Assembly (NCBI RefSeq): GCF_004120195.1
Contig: NZ_SCHN01000007.1
Location: 124,001 to 188,000 of the forward strand
Length of the DNA: 64,000 nt
Origin: Enterovibrio baiacu
GTDB taxonomy: Bacteria > Pseudomonadota > Gammaproteobacteria > Enterobacterales > Vibrionaceae
Reading direction: 5' to 3'
In this document: positions 42,445-51,714 of the stretch, in pieces
Numbering within the stretch: position 1 is the stretch's first letter
Layout of the letters: the number at the start of each line of letters is the position of its first letter
Program-made: the position numbers and the translations under genes
The notes under the pieces: generated by a model
Databases searched by the model: none
The model's input: only the letters and a program-made list of their open reading frames with translations
What the model was told of the DNA's origin: nothing

Positions 42445-43150
42445 TTTATCTTCCGTATTCTTATAGGTTTAGGATCGTATAAATACACAGACATTACTGT
42501 GATTGCGTGTTCGGCAAGATTTGCTAAAGCGAAGAAAGCGCTTGCCGCACTGCAGAGTAATGATGCCATTTGAACGGAAAAAATTTCTCTCACAGACGAA
42601 ACACCCAGAAAGAGCAGGGATAATCGATGGTTTTTACATCAATAGGGTTAATCGTTTTTTCATCGGTTTATCATTCTTTTATGTGTAGGTGTTTATGGTA
42701 ATACGAGTTTATTGGGCGATATTTCTCCCAAAATAACGCTAGTTGGCGATTTAAAAGCAAGAATTGAAATCTTGTTACATCTAAGGGACTGAGTGCATAT
42801 TGCGCTTTGAAATATTCTGAAACATTCCGTGCAAAATTTGATGAAAGTAAAATTTGATACTTTTCTGAGAGTTATATAAGCAATGCCTAAAGTAAAGCGG
42901 AAGGTTTCCACATCTATGCGCCCATAAAGGCATGACAAGGCAAAGTGCCTCTAAACCGGAAATAAGGCCTAAAGAGAAAAATCTGTGATCTTACACGTCT
43001 AAAAGACTGAGGTTTTTATGAATGCGAATCCGAATCGTTGTTGTAAATACCTAGCCTGACTATGGTTAATGAGAGAGTTAACAACAATGCAACATTGTCG
43101 GCACAAGCGGGCATGTTCGCTTCGTTAGGCAGATAAACATAGGTGAATTC
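42445..43150. other. 706-base AT-rich intergenic region
   Basis: It lies between the RTX gene (minus) and the aldo/keto reductase gene (plus), both reading away from it. It is much more AT-rich than the RTX gene. An 81-codon minus-strand frame (42693-42938) shows no ribosome-binding site or family resemblance. A 15-bp palindrome at 43084-43098 is the only clear element. Confidence 0.5.
43084..43098. promoter_or_regulatory. Palindrome upstream of aldo/keto reductase
   Basis: ACAATG-CAA-CATTGT has 6-bp perfect arms and ends 52 bases before the start codon at 43151, a position suited to an operator or activator site. The cognate regulator is unknown. Confidence 0.35.
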
Positions 43151-44020
43151 ATGCTCCCAGTGATTTTAGGCACAGCGAAATTTGGCACCTACACAGATAA
43201 AGCGCATAGCTTTGACGTGTTAAACCAGTTCACCGCATTGGGAGGGAAACGCATTGATACCGCAAACAATTACGCCTGCTGGCATCCTGAAGGTAAAGGG
43301 GGAGAAAGCGAAGCCATTCTTGGAGAATGGATTGCAGAGCAGAATAGAGACTGTATTGAAGTCATGACCAAAATTGGCGCACAATCGGTCGATGGGTTTA
43401 CTTACGATCAACTTGATGGCTTAGCGCCTGACAACATACTTCGCTCCATAGATGAAAGCCTAACGCGTTTGCAAACCGACCATGTGGATGTACTTTATGC
43501 GCATGTTGATGACGTAAATACGCCGCTACTTGACACATGGAAAACACTTTCAAGCTTGGTTGAGCAGGGGACAGTAAAGCGTTTAGGTATTTCTAACTAC
43601 CAAGAACCGCGCGTGCTTGAGTTGGCCAATGTGATCGTTGAAAACGACCTTGCACCTATCTCCCACGCACAATTCCGTTACACCTTACTTTCTCCCAATA
43701 TCACAGCGAATTTCTCGCCGCAGATCGTGATGACAGAGCATCTATTCGGCACATTGAAACATCTTGATGTAAGGCCTGAGATCATTGGGTATAGCCCTTT
43801 GCTAGATGGGTGTTATGAAGGTTCTGCTGATGAATTACCTGAAACGTATGACAATCTCTTAAACTGTATGCTCGTGGAGCAACTGCAAGAACAAGCCAGC
43901 GCAATGGGAATGACCACATCCGCTTGGGTGCTTAAAGTTATCCACGACTACGGGATAACACCCGTTACTGCCGCCTCACATCCTGATAGACTCAAGACCA
44001 ATCTCTTCGCCTTTCTTTAA
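43151..44020 (+). CDS. Aldo/keto reductase
   Basis: 289 residues, TIM-barrel AKR. The catalytic set is seen as the Asp and Tyr of RIDTANNYACW, the Lys of VMTKIG and the His of VLYAHVDD. The family signatures LGTAKFG (N-terminus), SLTRLQTDHVDVLY and KRLGISNY are present. It reduces aldehydes or ketones with NADPH; the physiological substrate is unknown. Single gene, preceded by a palindrome. Confidence 0.92.
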   Translation: MLPVILGTAKFGTYTDKAHSFDVLNQFTALGGKRIDTANNYACWHPEGKGGESEAILGEWIAEQNRDCIEVMTKIGAQSVDGFTYDQLDGLAPDNILRSIDESLTRLQTDHVDVLYAHVDDVNTPLLDTWKTLSSLVEQGTVKRLGISNYQEPRVLELANVIVENDLAPISHAQFRYTLLSPNITANFSPQIVMTEHLFGTLKHLDVRPEIIGYSPLLDGCYEGSADELPETYDNLLNCMLVEQLQEQASAMGMTTSAWVLKVIHDYGITPVTAASHPDRLKTNLFAFL

Positions 44021-44166
44021 AATGGCACTTCGAGCAAAGCCAAGTGTCTAAAAAGTGACCTTGTATTGGCTGATTGGGTATACATCATAGGTTTAGCTTG
44101 TGCTAACGTAGTAAGTGTAAAGTTTGAAACTGTTGTAACCCTTAACCAAAACATGGATACATTTGA

Positions 44167-44490
44167 ATGATTAAGCCAATGGTTGCCATCGGGCTGGTTT
44201 CTTTGCTTGCCGCGTGTTCATCCTCTCCAGACCCTATGGATGAGCGTATAGAAGCCGCCATTAAACTTTGTCAAAGTGACAGCGCAAAGGCCTTTTCCAA
44301 TACTGTTGATGGGCTGCGCGTCATGTGTCACAGCGGCAGTTCGTACATTATTCGTGGTGACATCTCGTTGGATCAGATTGTAGAACTTGACCGTGTTTAC
44401 TGCTCAAGCATGGGGATCCGAGACTTCGTGTCCACGAAAGATGAAGAGATTAAGCTGTCTTGCAATGATGGCTCAAACTACGTTCTATGA
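44167..44490 (+). CDS. Small lipoprotein, paralogue 1
   Basis: 107 residues. Residues 1-17 are a lipoprotein signal with lipobox LLAAC, and the next residues are SSSPD, compatible with outer-membrane sorting. The mature part contains two related stretches: LCQSDSAKAFSNTVDGLRVM-C and YCSSMGIRDFVSTKDEEIKL-C-NDGSNY. The second resembles the C-terminal half of the lipoprotein at 44559-44795, so the two genes look like relatives. Function unknown. Confidence 0.8.
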   Translation: MIKPMVAIGLVSLLAACSSSPDPMDERIEAAIKLCQSDSAKAFSNTVDGLRVMCHSGSSYIIRGDISLDQIVELDRVYCSSMGIRDFVSTKDEEIKLSCNDGSNYVL

Positions 44491-44558
44491 TGCCCTGTTC
44501 TATCGAATGACCAAGCAAACAGCATTTTAAAAACCAATTACTAAAAGCGAGCACAACA

Positions 44559-44795
44559 ATGAAAAAACTACTTATATCGCTGTTCTCCGTTGTCGTCATG
44601 GCGGGCTGTTCATCCCTAGAAACGGCAGAATCCATGCCTAACCCCGATCAACGCGTTGTCGATAATCGTCTCAATATTTCAACGGATCTGAACGCAACCT
44701 ACTGTGAAGGCAAAGGCTTTGAGAAATACTTAGAACGTGAGAAATATTATACATTTACGTGTAAAGACGGTGCGTTTTTCAACATCGCAAAGTGA
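44559..44795 (+). CDS. Small lipoprotein, paralogue 2
   Basis: 78 residues with a lipoprotein signal (lipobox VVMAGC, then SSLET). The C-terminal part YCEGKGFEKYLEREKYYTFT-C-KDGAFFNI repeats the YC-x-x-x-G...C-x-DG pattern of the upstream lipoprotein. The paired Cys may form a disulfide in the periplasm. It is 68 bases from the first gene and followed by a terminator, so the two are probably cotranscribed. Confidence 0.8.
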   Translation: MKKLLISLFSVVVMAGCSSLETAESMPNPDQRVVDNRLNISTDLNATYCEGKGFEKYLEREKYYTFTCKDGAFFNIAK

Positions 44796-44827
44796 TGCAG
44801 AGAAGCTAAAAAGTTTTAATGTGATTT

Positions 44828-44858
44828 AAAAAAACGCTGACTTCGGTCGGCGTTTTTT
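44828..44858. terminator. Bidirectional terminator
   Basis: AACGCTGAC-TTCG-GTCGGCGTT with poly-A before and poly-T after, between the lipoprotein pair (plus) and the Trp-rich protein gene (minus). Confidence 0.9.
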
Positions 44859-44901
44859 TGTTTTGATGCTCTATGTTTGTAGCTAAACCCATGCAGAACA
44901 G

Positions 44902-45117
44902 TCACTTCCAACCCTGCATCCATTTCTCTTTGTTTTTAAGTTCAGTCCAATCGATAGGGTATTGGTTCTTCGAAAGGATAGCTTCCAAGTAGCAGGACAC
45001 CACAACGCCTTCTTCATCAAACTCGATGTCAGAGACGAGGAAATGTTTCTCTCGGTTCTTAGGTGTTACTGCCGTCCATTTGCTGTTGCGAAGCTTGGTT
45101 GGGTTAATCCGGTTCAC
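44902..45117 (-). CDS. Trp-rich small protein (TIGR02450 type)
   Basis: 71 residues. It begins NRINPTKLRNSKWTAVTPKN and ends DWTELKNKEKWMQGW, the spacing of Trp residues that defines the TIGR02450 family. The middle has REKHFLVSDIEFDEEGVV. The protein is soluble and its role unknown. It is a single minus-strand gene downstream of cra but separated by 91 bases. Confidence 0.85.
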   Translation of the reverse strand: MNRINPTKLRNSKWTAVTPKNREKHFLVSDIEFDEEGVVVSCYLEAILSKNQYPIDWTELKNKEKWMQGWK

Positions 45118-45207
45118 GCGTTCTCCTACATGACAGTCATTTCTAGTTAATAGAAGAAGTTACGGCGATTTCTGATTTTCAGTTCATCTAGGTGTCAACG
45201 CAATGGG

Positions 45208-46188
45208 TTATTCACGCCATTTGGGTTTACGCGGCACGACTTCAACACCACATTGATAGCGTTTTGCAATGGCATTCAACGTCAGTTCCAGCGCGTGCTC
45301 GCTGATGAGTTCAAATTGCTGCGGTAAGGAATGCACTTTCAGCGGAAGAAAGTCCAACATGCGGTTGTCACCGAAGGTTGCGAACTGCATCTTTTGTCCG
45401 ATTTCAGGGTGCACCAACAATGCATCAAGCACGCCTTCAAACAGTGTGTATGACGTCGTGAGAATGGCATCTGGCAGCAATCCCATTTTGTACCAGTCAA
45501 TGACGATGCGTTTTCCTTCTTCTTGCGAGAAGTGATCACCGTAAGCCACTTGAGTCAGCACATTGCCTTTTCGTGCGGCGGAGAGAAAGCCTTGCTCGCG
45601 TTCTTTTGACACGCCTAACTCAGGCACAGCCCCTACGAGCCCGACGGATGCAACGTCGTTGTCGATAAGCTTTTCAGTCAAAGAGAAAGCGCCGTCAAGA
45701 TCTTCGCTGATCACACTGGCAAAGGTTTCGTCGTCTAATGCACGGTCAATGGCGATGACAGGTGTGCCTGATGCTTGGATGGATGGATAGAACTGTGTAT
45801 CGGCGGGCAGGGCTGTGGCTACAATCAGGGCGTCTATTTTTCGGCTTACTAAGGTATTCACTACCTGCATTTCGGTTTCAGGATCGTCATCTGAGCAACT
45901 GATGATGACCTGGTAGCCTGCTTGACGCGCATTACGTTCGAGCAACTTGGCGATTTTGGCGTAGCTGGTGTTTTCGAGGTCTGGGATCACCAAACCGAAA
46001 GATCGGCTGGTGCCTGCGCGAAGGGCGCTCGCGGCGTGGTCTGGGCGGTAATTGTGTTGATTAACCACTTCCATGACTTTCTGTTGCGTGCGTTCACTGA
46101 TGCGATATTTCGCTGACTTTCCATTAATCACATAGCTTGCAGTGGTTCTCGACACACCGGCTAAGCGCGCAATTTCATCTAACTTCAT
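45208..46188 (-). CDS. cra: Catabolite repressor/activator Cra (FruR)
   Basis: 326 residues. The N-terminus MKLDEIARLAGVSRTTASYV and GKSAKYRISERTQQKVMEVV is the Cra DNA-binding domain. The rest is the LacI-type effector domain (RSFGLVIPDLENTSYAKIAK, VIAIDRALDDETF), which in Cra responds to fructose 1-phosphate. It is divergent from fruBKA across 292 bases containing four Cra-type operators, so it represses fruBKA and may repress itself. Confidence 0.96.
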   Translation of the reverse strand: MKLDEIARLAGVSRTTASYVINGKSAKYRISERTQQKVMEVVNQHNYRPDHAASALRAGTSRSFGLVIPDLENTSYAKIAKLLERNARQAGYQVIISCSDDDPETEMQVVNTLVSRKIDALIVATALPADTQFYPSIQASGTPVIAIDRALDDETFASVISEDLDGAFSLTEKLIDNDVASVGLVGAVPELGVSKEREQGFLSAARKGNVLTQVAYGDHFSQEEGKRIVIDWYKMGLLPDAILTTSYTLFEGVLDALLVHPEIGQKMQFATFGDNRMLDFLPLKVHSLPQQFELISEHALELTLNAIAKRYQCGVEVVPRKPKWRE

Positions 46189-46261
46189 TCGATGACGATC
46201 CTTGTTCTGTGCGCGTGATCATAAAATGCGCTAAGGAAGATTAAGACTCTTTGCATTATAG

Positions 46262-46277
46262 GCTGAATGGATTCAGC
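46262..46277. promoter_or_regulatory. Cra operator 1
   Basis: GCTGAATGGATTCAGC is a 16-bp palindrome matching the Cra consensus GCTGAAnCGnTTCAGC. It is nearest to cra (74 bases from its start), so it could serve autoregulation. Confidence 0.75.
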
Positions 46278-46283
46278 ATTAAA

Positions 46284-46299
46284 GCTGAAAGGTTTCAGC
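46284..46299. promoter_or_regulatory. Cra operator 2
   Basis: GCTGAAAGGTTTCAGC starts 22 bp from the start of operator 1, two helical turns, so two Cra molecules could bind on one face of the DNA. Confidence 0.75.
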
Positions 46300-46341
46300 A
46301 AGCTTTGAAAATGTGCGAGAAACCTATTTTTTCGATTGAAA

Positions 46342-46357
46342 GCTGAAACGATTCAGC
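46342..46357. promoter_or_regulatory. Cra operator 3
   Basis: GCTGAAACGATTCAGC is the closest match to the Cra consensus, with AGCT extending the symmetry at both ends. A half site (GTTCAGC) follows at about 46364. Confidence 0.8.
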
Positions 46358-46407
46358 TAGCGCGTTCAGCTTAGCGTTAAAGCGAAATCTCAATCGAAAA
46401 GACGGTC

Positions 46408-46422
46408 GCTGAAACCAATCAG
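46408..46422. promoter_or_regulatory. Degenerate Cra operator 4
   Basis: GCTGAAACCAATCAG keeps the left half and part of the right half. It lies 58 bases before the fruB start. Confidence 0.4.
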
Positions 46423-46480
46423 TAACCACGACAACGAATTCGAAAGGGCAGATAGTGCTGCCCAAGGTTGAGGAAAGAAC

Positions 46481-47596
46481 ATGTTGGAACTGACCACGCA
46501 AGACATCCTTTTAGGAAAGCATGCCAGCAGCAAAGAAGAGGCGATAAAGCATATCGCGACCGATCTCGTGTCCAAAGGCCTTGTTGCTGAAGGTTACGAA
46601 CGTGGCATGTTGGCGCGTGAGCAACAAAACTCGACGTTTCTTGGTAACGGTATAGCCATTCCTCATGGCACGACAGATACCCGTGACTTAGTAAAGCAAA
46701 CCGGTGTGCAGATTCACCATTTCGCCAATGGCGTTGATTGGGGAGATGGTAACACCGCATTTCTGGCCATTGGTATTGCGGCTACGTCTGATGAACACCT
46801 TGGCATCTTGAAACAACTGACGCATGTGCTGTCGAGCGAGGGTGTTGAAGACGCGCTGAAAAAAGCAGAGAGCGCTGAGCAAGTGTTGGCGGTGTTAAAA
46901 GGTGAAAACCAACAACCCCTGCTGTTTGATGAATCGTGCGTGACGCTGCATTTTCCTGTCTCGGAATTAACCTCAATGAGTGCAGTGTGTGCAGGAAAAC
47001 TTAAGAACGCGAACGCGGTGAACAATGCATTTGTCGCAGACCTCGTTGCGAAAGCACCAACGCATATTGGTCAGGGCTTGTGGGTGACATCTTCAGCAAT
47101 GGGCGTGAATCAAACCGCGCTGGCTTTGGTCACGGTCGAACGTGAGTTTTATCAAGATGGACACCCAGTGAAAGGCTTACTGACGGTGGCAGGTAAGGGC
47201 GCTGAATACGTTGAAGCACTCAATAATGTGACCCACTTGCTTGCGAACAACACGCTAGGAGAGGTGTTCAATGCCTCTGCAGCGGATGCCGTGAAACTGC
47301 TGCTCGAAGTGCGTCAGTCGGGTTTGAGTGCCACCTTCAAAATCAAAAATGCTCACGGATTACATGCGCGTCCAGGGGCGTTATTGGTGAGTGTGGCGAA
47401 GAAGTTTGATTCGCAAATTTGGGTGACGAACGTGACCGCGGAAGGTAAACAAGTGAATGCGAAAAGCTTGATGAAAGTGATCGCACTAGGCGTGAAACAA
47501 GGCCATGAATTGGAATTCGTTGCAGAAGGTGCGGATGCCGAACAGGCGTTAGATGCTATCGGCGCGGCGATTTCTAATGGTTTGGGTGAGGGGTAA
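46481..47596 (+). CDS. fruB: Fructose PTS EIIA-HPr protein (FPr)
   Basis: 371 residues. Residues 1-145 are the EIIA-Fru domain with the phosphorylatable His in GNGIAIPHGT. A middle linker domain follows (about 150-275). The C-terminal 90 residues are an HPr-like domain with its active His in NAHGLHARPGALLV and the helix motif VNAKSLMKVIALGV. It passes phosphate from Enzyme I to FruA. First gene of fruBKA, downstream of the Cra operator array. Confidence 0.96.
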   Translation: MLELTTQDILLGKHASSKEEAIKHIATDLVSKGLVAEGYERGMLAREQQNSTFLGNGIAIPHGTTDTRDLVKQTGVQIHHFANGVDWGDGNTAFLAIGIAATSDEHLGILKQLTHVLSSEGVEDALKKAESAEQVLAVLKGENQQPLLFDESCVTLHFPVSELTSMSAVCAGKLKNANAVNNAFVADLVAKAPTHIGQGLWVTSSAMGVNQTALALVTVEREFYQDGHPVKGLLTVAGKGAEYVEALNNVTHLLANNTLGEVFNASAADAVKLLLEVRQSGLSATFKIKNAHGLHARPGALLVSVAKKFDSQIWVTNVTAEGKQVNAKSLMKVIALGVKQGHELEFVAEGADAEQALDAIGAAISNGLGEG

Positions 47597-47599
47597 GTC

Positions 47600-48559
47600 A
47601 TGAGCACTTTAAATGTCGTCACAGTGACGCTAAATCCGGCGCTTGATATGACAGGCGCGATGGGTGAACTCAACGCCGGTAGCGTTAACTTGATTTCATC
47701 TTCAAACCTGAACCCTGGTGGCAAGGGCATTAACGTTGCAAAGGTGCTGGCTGACCTCGGTGCAAATGTCACCGTGACAGGGTTCTTGGGGGATGAAAAC
47801 CAAGATCCGTTTGTACATCTGTTTGAACAGCAGGCGATCACCGACAAATTTGTCCGCGTCGCTGGTGCGTCTCGCATTAACGTGAAGTTGGTTGAAGAGA
47901 GTGGCCGTGTCACCGATTTGAATTTCCCCGGTGTAGAAGTCAGCGAGAAAGACGTCTCAGTGTTTGAAGCTACCTTGTTTTCGTTAGCGGATACACACGA
48001 TGTGTTTGTGATTGCAGGCAGTTTACCGCGCGGCATAACGCCAGACACCTTGAAGGGCTGGATCCTTGCTCTGCGCGAGCAAGGTAAGAAGGTCTTCTTC
48101 GATAGCAGCAATGCTGCGTTAACCGAAGGGCTTAAAGCCGGCCCGTGGCTAATCAAACCTAACGATGAAGAGCTGTCGCAGTGGGCAGGCCAAGTGCTGA
48201 CATCACAACTCGCGTTGATGCAAACCGGTGAAGCACTTGCAGAAACTGGCATTCAAAACGTGGTGATCTCGCGCGGGGCTGACGGCGTGCTTTGGTTTGC
48301 CAACGGTGAGTGGCTTCAAAGCCAGCCGCCAAAAATGCAGGTGGTGAGTACTGTCGGTGCGGGCGATACCCTCGTAGCAGGCATGTGCTGGGGCGAATTG
48401 AACCAATGGCCGCGTGAACAAACCCTTGGCTTTGCAACCGCGCTCTCTGCACTGGCAGTGACACAAGTGAATGTGGGCATCGAGAACATGAATGACGTTG
48501 ACGCTCTGAAAGCTCAGGTCAGCGTGAAGCATATTACCAACGAAAAAGAACAGGGATAA
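47600..48559 (+). CDS. fruK: 1-phosphofructokinase
   Basis: 319 residues, PfkB family. The N-terminal VTLNPALDMTG and NLNPGGKGINVAKVLADLG and the C-terminal STVGAGDTLVAGM (catalytic Asp) are diagnostic. It converts fructose 1-phosphate and ATP to fructose 1,6-bisphosphate. It starts three bases after fruB, and its stop overlaps the fruA start (TAATG). Confidence 0.97.
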   Translation: MSTLNVVTVTLNPALDMTGAMGELNAGSVNLISSSNLNPGGKGINVAKVLADLGANVTVTGFLGDENQDPFVHLFEQQAITDKFVRVAGASRINVKLVEESGRVTDLNFPGVEVSEKDVSVFEATLFSLADTHDVFVIAGSLPRGITPDTLKGWILALREQGKKVFFDSSNAALTEGLKAGPWLIKPNDEELSQWAGQVLTSQLALMQTGEALAETGIQNVVISRGADGVLWFANGEWLQSQPPKMQVVSTVGAGDTLVAGMCWGELNQWPREQTLGFATALSALAVTQVNVGIENMNDVDALKAQVSVKHITNEKEQG

Positions 48560-50298
48560 TGCAGATGAAAGCAGTCATCATTACAGCTTGCCCGAGCGGT
48601 ATAGCGAATACCATCATTGCAGCAGGTTTGCTTGAGAAAGCCGCCTCAGCGTTAAAGTGGCCCGTTTCTATCGAGTGCCAAACGCGCGTTAAAGCCGTTG
48701 AAAAGGCGTCGTTGGAAACTATCGACAACGCAGAGTTCATCCTTGCAGTGGGTCCCGTTGCTGATATGGCGCGCTTTGCAGGTAAGAAGGTGTATCAAGC
48801 ATCGGTAGACGCTGTTTATCAAGATGCTGCCGCACTGTTGGAAACTGCCGCATCAAATGCGACACCTTATGTGCACACGGAAGTCAGCACGGAATCTGTC
48901 ACTTCTGCACAAAAGCGTATTGTTGGTATCACGGCATGTCCTACGGGTGTTGCTCACACCTTCATGGCAGCAGAAGCGCTGGATGAAGAAGCACGTGCGC
49001 AAGGCATGTGGGTGAAAATTGAAACCCGTGGCTCTGTGGGGGCGAAAAACCAGTTAACCGCAGAAGAGATTGCGGAAGCAGACTTAGTGTTCATCGGCGC
49101 TGATATTGAAATCGACATGGCACGTTTTGACGGCAAACGCGTTTACCGTACGAGCACGGGTGCTGCTTTGAAGAAAACCAAGCAAGAATTGGCCGCCGCT
49201 TTTGAACAGGCGGAAATATATAAGCACGGCGGCGCGAAATCTGAGCAAGGCAACAAGCAAGAGCGCACAGGTGCTTACAAACACCTCATGACGGGCGTTT
49301 CCCACATGCTGCCATTGGTTGTGGCGGGTGGGTTGTGTATTGCACTGTCGTTCGTCTTCGGCATCGAGGCATTTAAAGAAGAAGGCACATTAGCTGCCGC
49401 ACTGATGGAAATCGGCGGTGCGAGTGCATTTGCGTTGATGGTCCCTGTGCTGGCGGGCTTTATTGCTTTCTCGATTGCTGATCGTCCGGGCCTTGCGCCA
49501 GGTCTTATTGGCGGTATGTTAGCAAGCTCAACAGGTGCAGGTTTCCTTGGCGGTATTGTGGCGGGCTTCCTGGCGGGCTACACCGCGAAGTTCATTACCG
49601 ACAAGTTAGTGCTGCCAGACTCCATGTCTGCATTGAAACCGATTCTGATCATTCCTTTGCTGGCGAGTTTGGTGACGGGGTTAGTGATGATTTTCGTGGT
49701 GGGTGGCCCAGTGGCTGGCATCATGAACAGCCTTACCGCGTTCTTGAATAGCATGGGCTCAACCAATGCTGTATTGCTGGGTGTGATCCTCGGTGCAATG
49801 ATGTGTTTTGACTTGGGTGGCCCTGTTAACAAAGCCGCATATACCTTTGGTGTTGGTCTATTGGCCTCTTCTACGTACACGCCGATGGCGGCAGTCATGG
49901 CGGCGGGTATGGTGCCTGCGATGGGCATGGGCTTAGCAACATTATTGGCACAACGTAAATTTAACCCTCAAGAGCGCGAAGCGGGTAAGGCGTCGTTTGT
50001 TCTTGGTCTGTGTTTTATCTCTGAAGGTGCGATTCCGTTTGCAGCGCGCGATCCAATGCGTGTTATCCCTGCATGTATGACGGGTGGTGCGTTAACGGGT
50101 GCACTGTCTATGCTGATTGGTGCGAAACTGATGGCGCCTCACGGCGGTATGTTTGTGCTCTTTATTCCGAATGCCATCACGCCCGTGTTCTTGTATGTAG
50201 GCGCGATTCTGGCCGGTACATTGGTGACGGGCTTCTTGTACGCGGCACTGAAACAATCGGAAACCACGACTGAAAACAAGGTTGCGCAGACGGCATAA
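48559..50298 (+). CDS. fruA: Fructose PTS EIIB'BC component
   Basis: 579 residues. A first IIB' domain (residues 1-105, with VIITACPSGIANT) is followed by the phosphorylated IIB domain (ITACPTGVAHTFMAAEAL). From about residue 230 comes the IIC membrane domain with eight or more spans, including GISHM-type VSHMLPLVVAGGLCI, DRPGLAPGLIGGML and FDLGGPVNKAAYTF. It takes up fructose and releases fructose 1-phosphate. Last gene of the operon, with a terminator 43 bases on. Confidence 0.97.
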   Translation: MQMKAVIITACPSGIANTIIAAGLLEKAASALKWPVSIECQTRVKAVEKASLETIDNAEFILAVGPVADMARFAGKKVYQASVDAVYQDAAALLETAASNATPYVHTEVSTESVTSAQKRIVGITACPTGVAHTFMAAEALDEEARAQGMWVKIETRGSVGAKNQLTAEEIAEADLVFIGADIEIDMARFDGKRVYRTSTGAALKKTKQELAAAFEQAEIYKHGGAKSEQGNKQERTGAYKHLMTGVSHMLPLVVAGGLCIALSFVFGIEAFKEEGTLAAALMEIGGASAFALMVPVLAGFIAFSIADRPGLAPGLIGGMLASSTGAGFLGGIVAGFLAGYTAKFITDKLVLPDSMSALKPILIIPLLASLVTGLVMIFVVGGPVAGIMNSLTAFLNSMGSTNAVLLGVILGAMMCFDLGGPVNKAAYTFGVGLLASSTYTPMAAVMAAGMVPAMGMGLATLLAQRKFNPQEREAGKASFVLGLCFISEGAIPFAARDPMRVIPACMTGGALTGALSMLIGAKLMAPHGGMFVLFIPNAITPVFLYVGAILAGTLVTGFLYAALKQSETTTENKVAQTA

Positions 50299-50340
50299 AC
50301 ACTGAGCAGTGAGCGCGTAATCTCTTGCCGAATAGATAAT

Positions 50341-50368
50341 AAAAAACCGACCTCGTGGTCGGTTTTTT
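50341..50368. terminator. Bidirectional terminator after fruA
   Basis: AAAAAACCGACC-TCGT-GGTCGGTTTTTT lies between fruA (plus) and a small minus-strand gene. Confidence 0.95.
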
Positions 50369-50383
50369 GCTGTCGGTTAAAGG

Positions 50384-50845
50384 CTAAATACCTTGAGCCA
50401 AATGCAGGTTCCGTTCATTTTGGCCAAGCATGAAAGAGATATGAAGCTCAACCAATTGTTCGCTCTCTCGCAGCCAACTGTCCTCGCCTTGGTGTTGGCA
50501 AAACTCCATCATGGTAACGATGCATTGATCGAGCTTTTTGAGGCTCCACCGTTTCACGTCACTTTCCGCTTGCGTGTCGGATGCGAGTGCTTGTAGCTTT
50601 GCATAACAAAACTGCATGTAGCTGTAAGCATCATCGGCGCGGTCGGTATGTTGGTAGTGTCGCTGCAGGAGGTTGCAGGCATCGACAAAATACGCGATGG
50701 CATCGCTCTTTTCCTGCGTGATTGGTGAAGAGAAAAGGGTGGTTGGAGTAGCAGACAAAAGGTTCGCGAGGGAATCAAACTGTCGCGTTTCTTTGTTTTC
50801 ATACCATTGCTGTATGCTCTCAAACCACATATCAAGACGTTCCAT
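50384..50845 (-). CDS. Small all-helical hypothetical protein
   Basis: 153 residues from ATG 50845, seven bases after GGGAGA; a TTG at 50860 overlaps that ribosome-binding site. It appears wholly helical, rich in Gln, Asp and aromatic residues (WFESIQQWYENKE, YSYMQFCYAKLQAL), with no membrane segment. I do not recognise a family. It is the last of three minus-strand genes running from the hybrid kinase through the DUF3334 gene, so it may belong to the same functional unit. Confidence 0.7.
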   Translation of the reverse strand: MERLDMWFESIQQWYENKETRQFDSLANLLSATPTTLFSSPITQEKSDAIAYFVDACNLLQRHYQHTDRADDAYSYMQFCYAKLQALASDTQAESDVKRWSLKKLDQCIVTMMEFCQHQGEDSWLRESEQLVELHISFMLGQNERNLHLAQGI

Positions 50846-50946
50846 GTTTGTGTCTCCCAATCATGTGTTTGAAATGGCGTATTGCGCAGTCACTGTGCGG
50901 TTTGAAACAGTAGAATGGCGGTCGAAACCGCCTTCCTCATGCTGCC

Positions 50947-51636
50947 TTATATGCCGAGATCATCCATCAATGAGTTGGAATCAGAGGCTGCGGCTTTTTT
51001 CTTTTTCGAGGCGTCTTTGCCTTCGAGCTGCTTGAGAATTTCGGTTTCAAGGATCGCGTCAGGGTTAACTTCTTCGCCTTCTTCGAACTCTTCAAGTTGG
51101 ATAAACTCCGTGCGTTCCATTGAAAGCTCAAGATAGAAGATGTTGTGATCTTCGGTATCAAAGCTCACACGGCGCGCTTGAGGGCGTTCAATGTTGCTGT
51201 CGACGGTGACATTGATGTTCTTATTGATTGCCATCATCTTAGGCTGGTTTTGCGTGATATTTGTGTGCAGAGAGCGTTTGATCTTGCCAGTAAAGTCACC
51301 GACGATTTGGTTCATGAGCTCGCCGAGCACATCCGCAACTTCATCAGAGGTATGCAGGGTGGCAAGTTCTTCTTTTGGGATGCCCATATGGGACATGTAC
51401 TTGGTGTACAGCTCGAGTGCGGCTTTTGCATCAAAGTTGATGACGACGAGCCCTGAGAATCCTCCATCAAAGAGGACAAAACAGCCAAAGTCTGGCTTCA
51501 GGCTCGTCTTAGTGATCTTTTGCACCATTGCAGAATGGTGAACTTGAGAGTCGGTTGCTTTTGTTAATACTGCAGTAACGGACTGACAAAGCTTCAGCAG
51601 AATATCTTCCGTCGTGACGATTTTTGTTTTTCTCAT
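50947..51636 (-). CDS. DUF3334 protein with CheX-like domain
   Basis: 229 residues from ATG 51636. Residues 25-165 resemble a CheX/CheC-type phosphatase or sensor fold: DFGCFVLFDGGFSGLVVINF, then SDEVADVLGELMNQIVGDF, where E and N of ELMNQIVGDF are at the positions of CheX/CheC catalytic residues. The C-terminus is charged (GKDASKKKKAAASDSNSLMD) and ends in MDDLGI. The family name DUF3334 is from memory. Since CheX-like proteins dephosphorylate response regulators and the gene follows a hybrid kinase, a phosphorelay role is plausible but unproven. Confidence 0.75.
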   Translation of the reverse strand: MRKTKIVTTEDILLKLCQSVTAVLTKATDSQVHHSAMVQKITKTSLKPDFGCFVLFDGGFSGLVVINFDAKAALELYTKYMSHMGIPKEELATLHTSDEVADVLGELMNQIVGDFTGKIKRSLHTNITQNQPKMMAINKNINVTVDSNIERPQARRVSFDTEDHNIFYLELSMERTEFIQLEEFEEGEEVNPDAILETEILKQLEGKDASKKKKAAASDSNSLMDDLGI

Positions 51637-51714
51637 AGTTAACCCACTTGATTTGTATGCGGAACATCCATACAAGTGTGGCACTAAATTGGTAAATCTG
51701 CTGAATTCTGGCCG

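Noticed and set aside
42693-42938. 81-codon minus-strand open frame upstream of the RTX gene
   Set aside because: Very AT-rich, no ribosome-binding site and no recognisable family.
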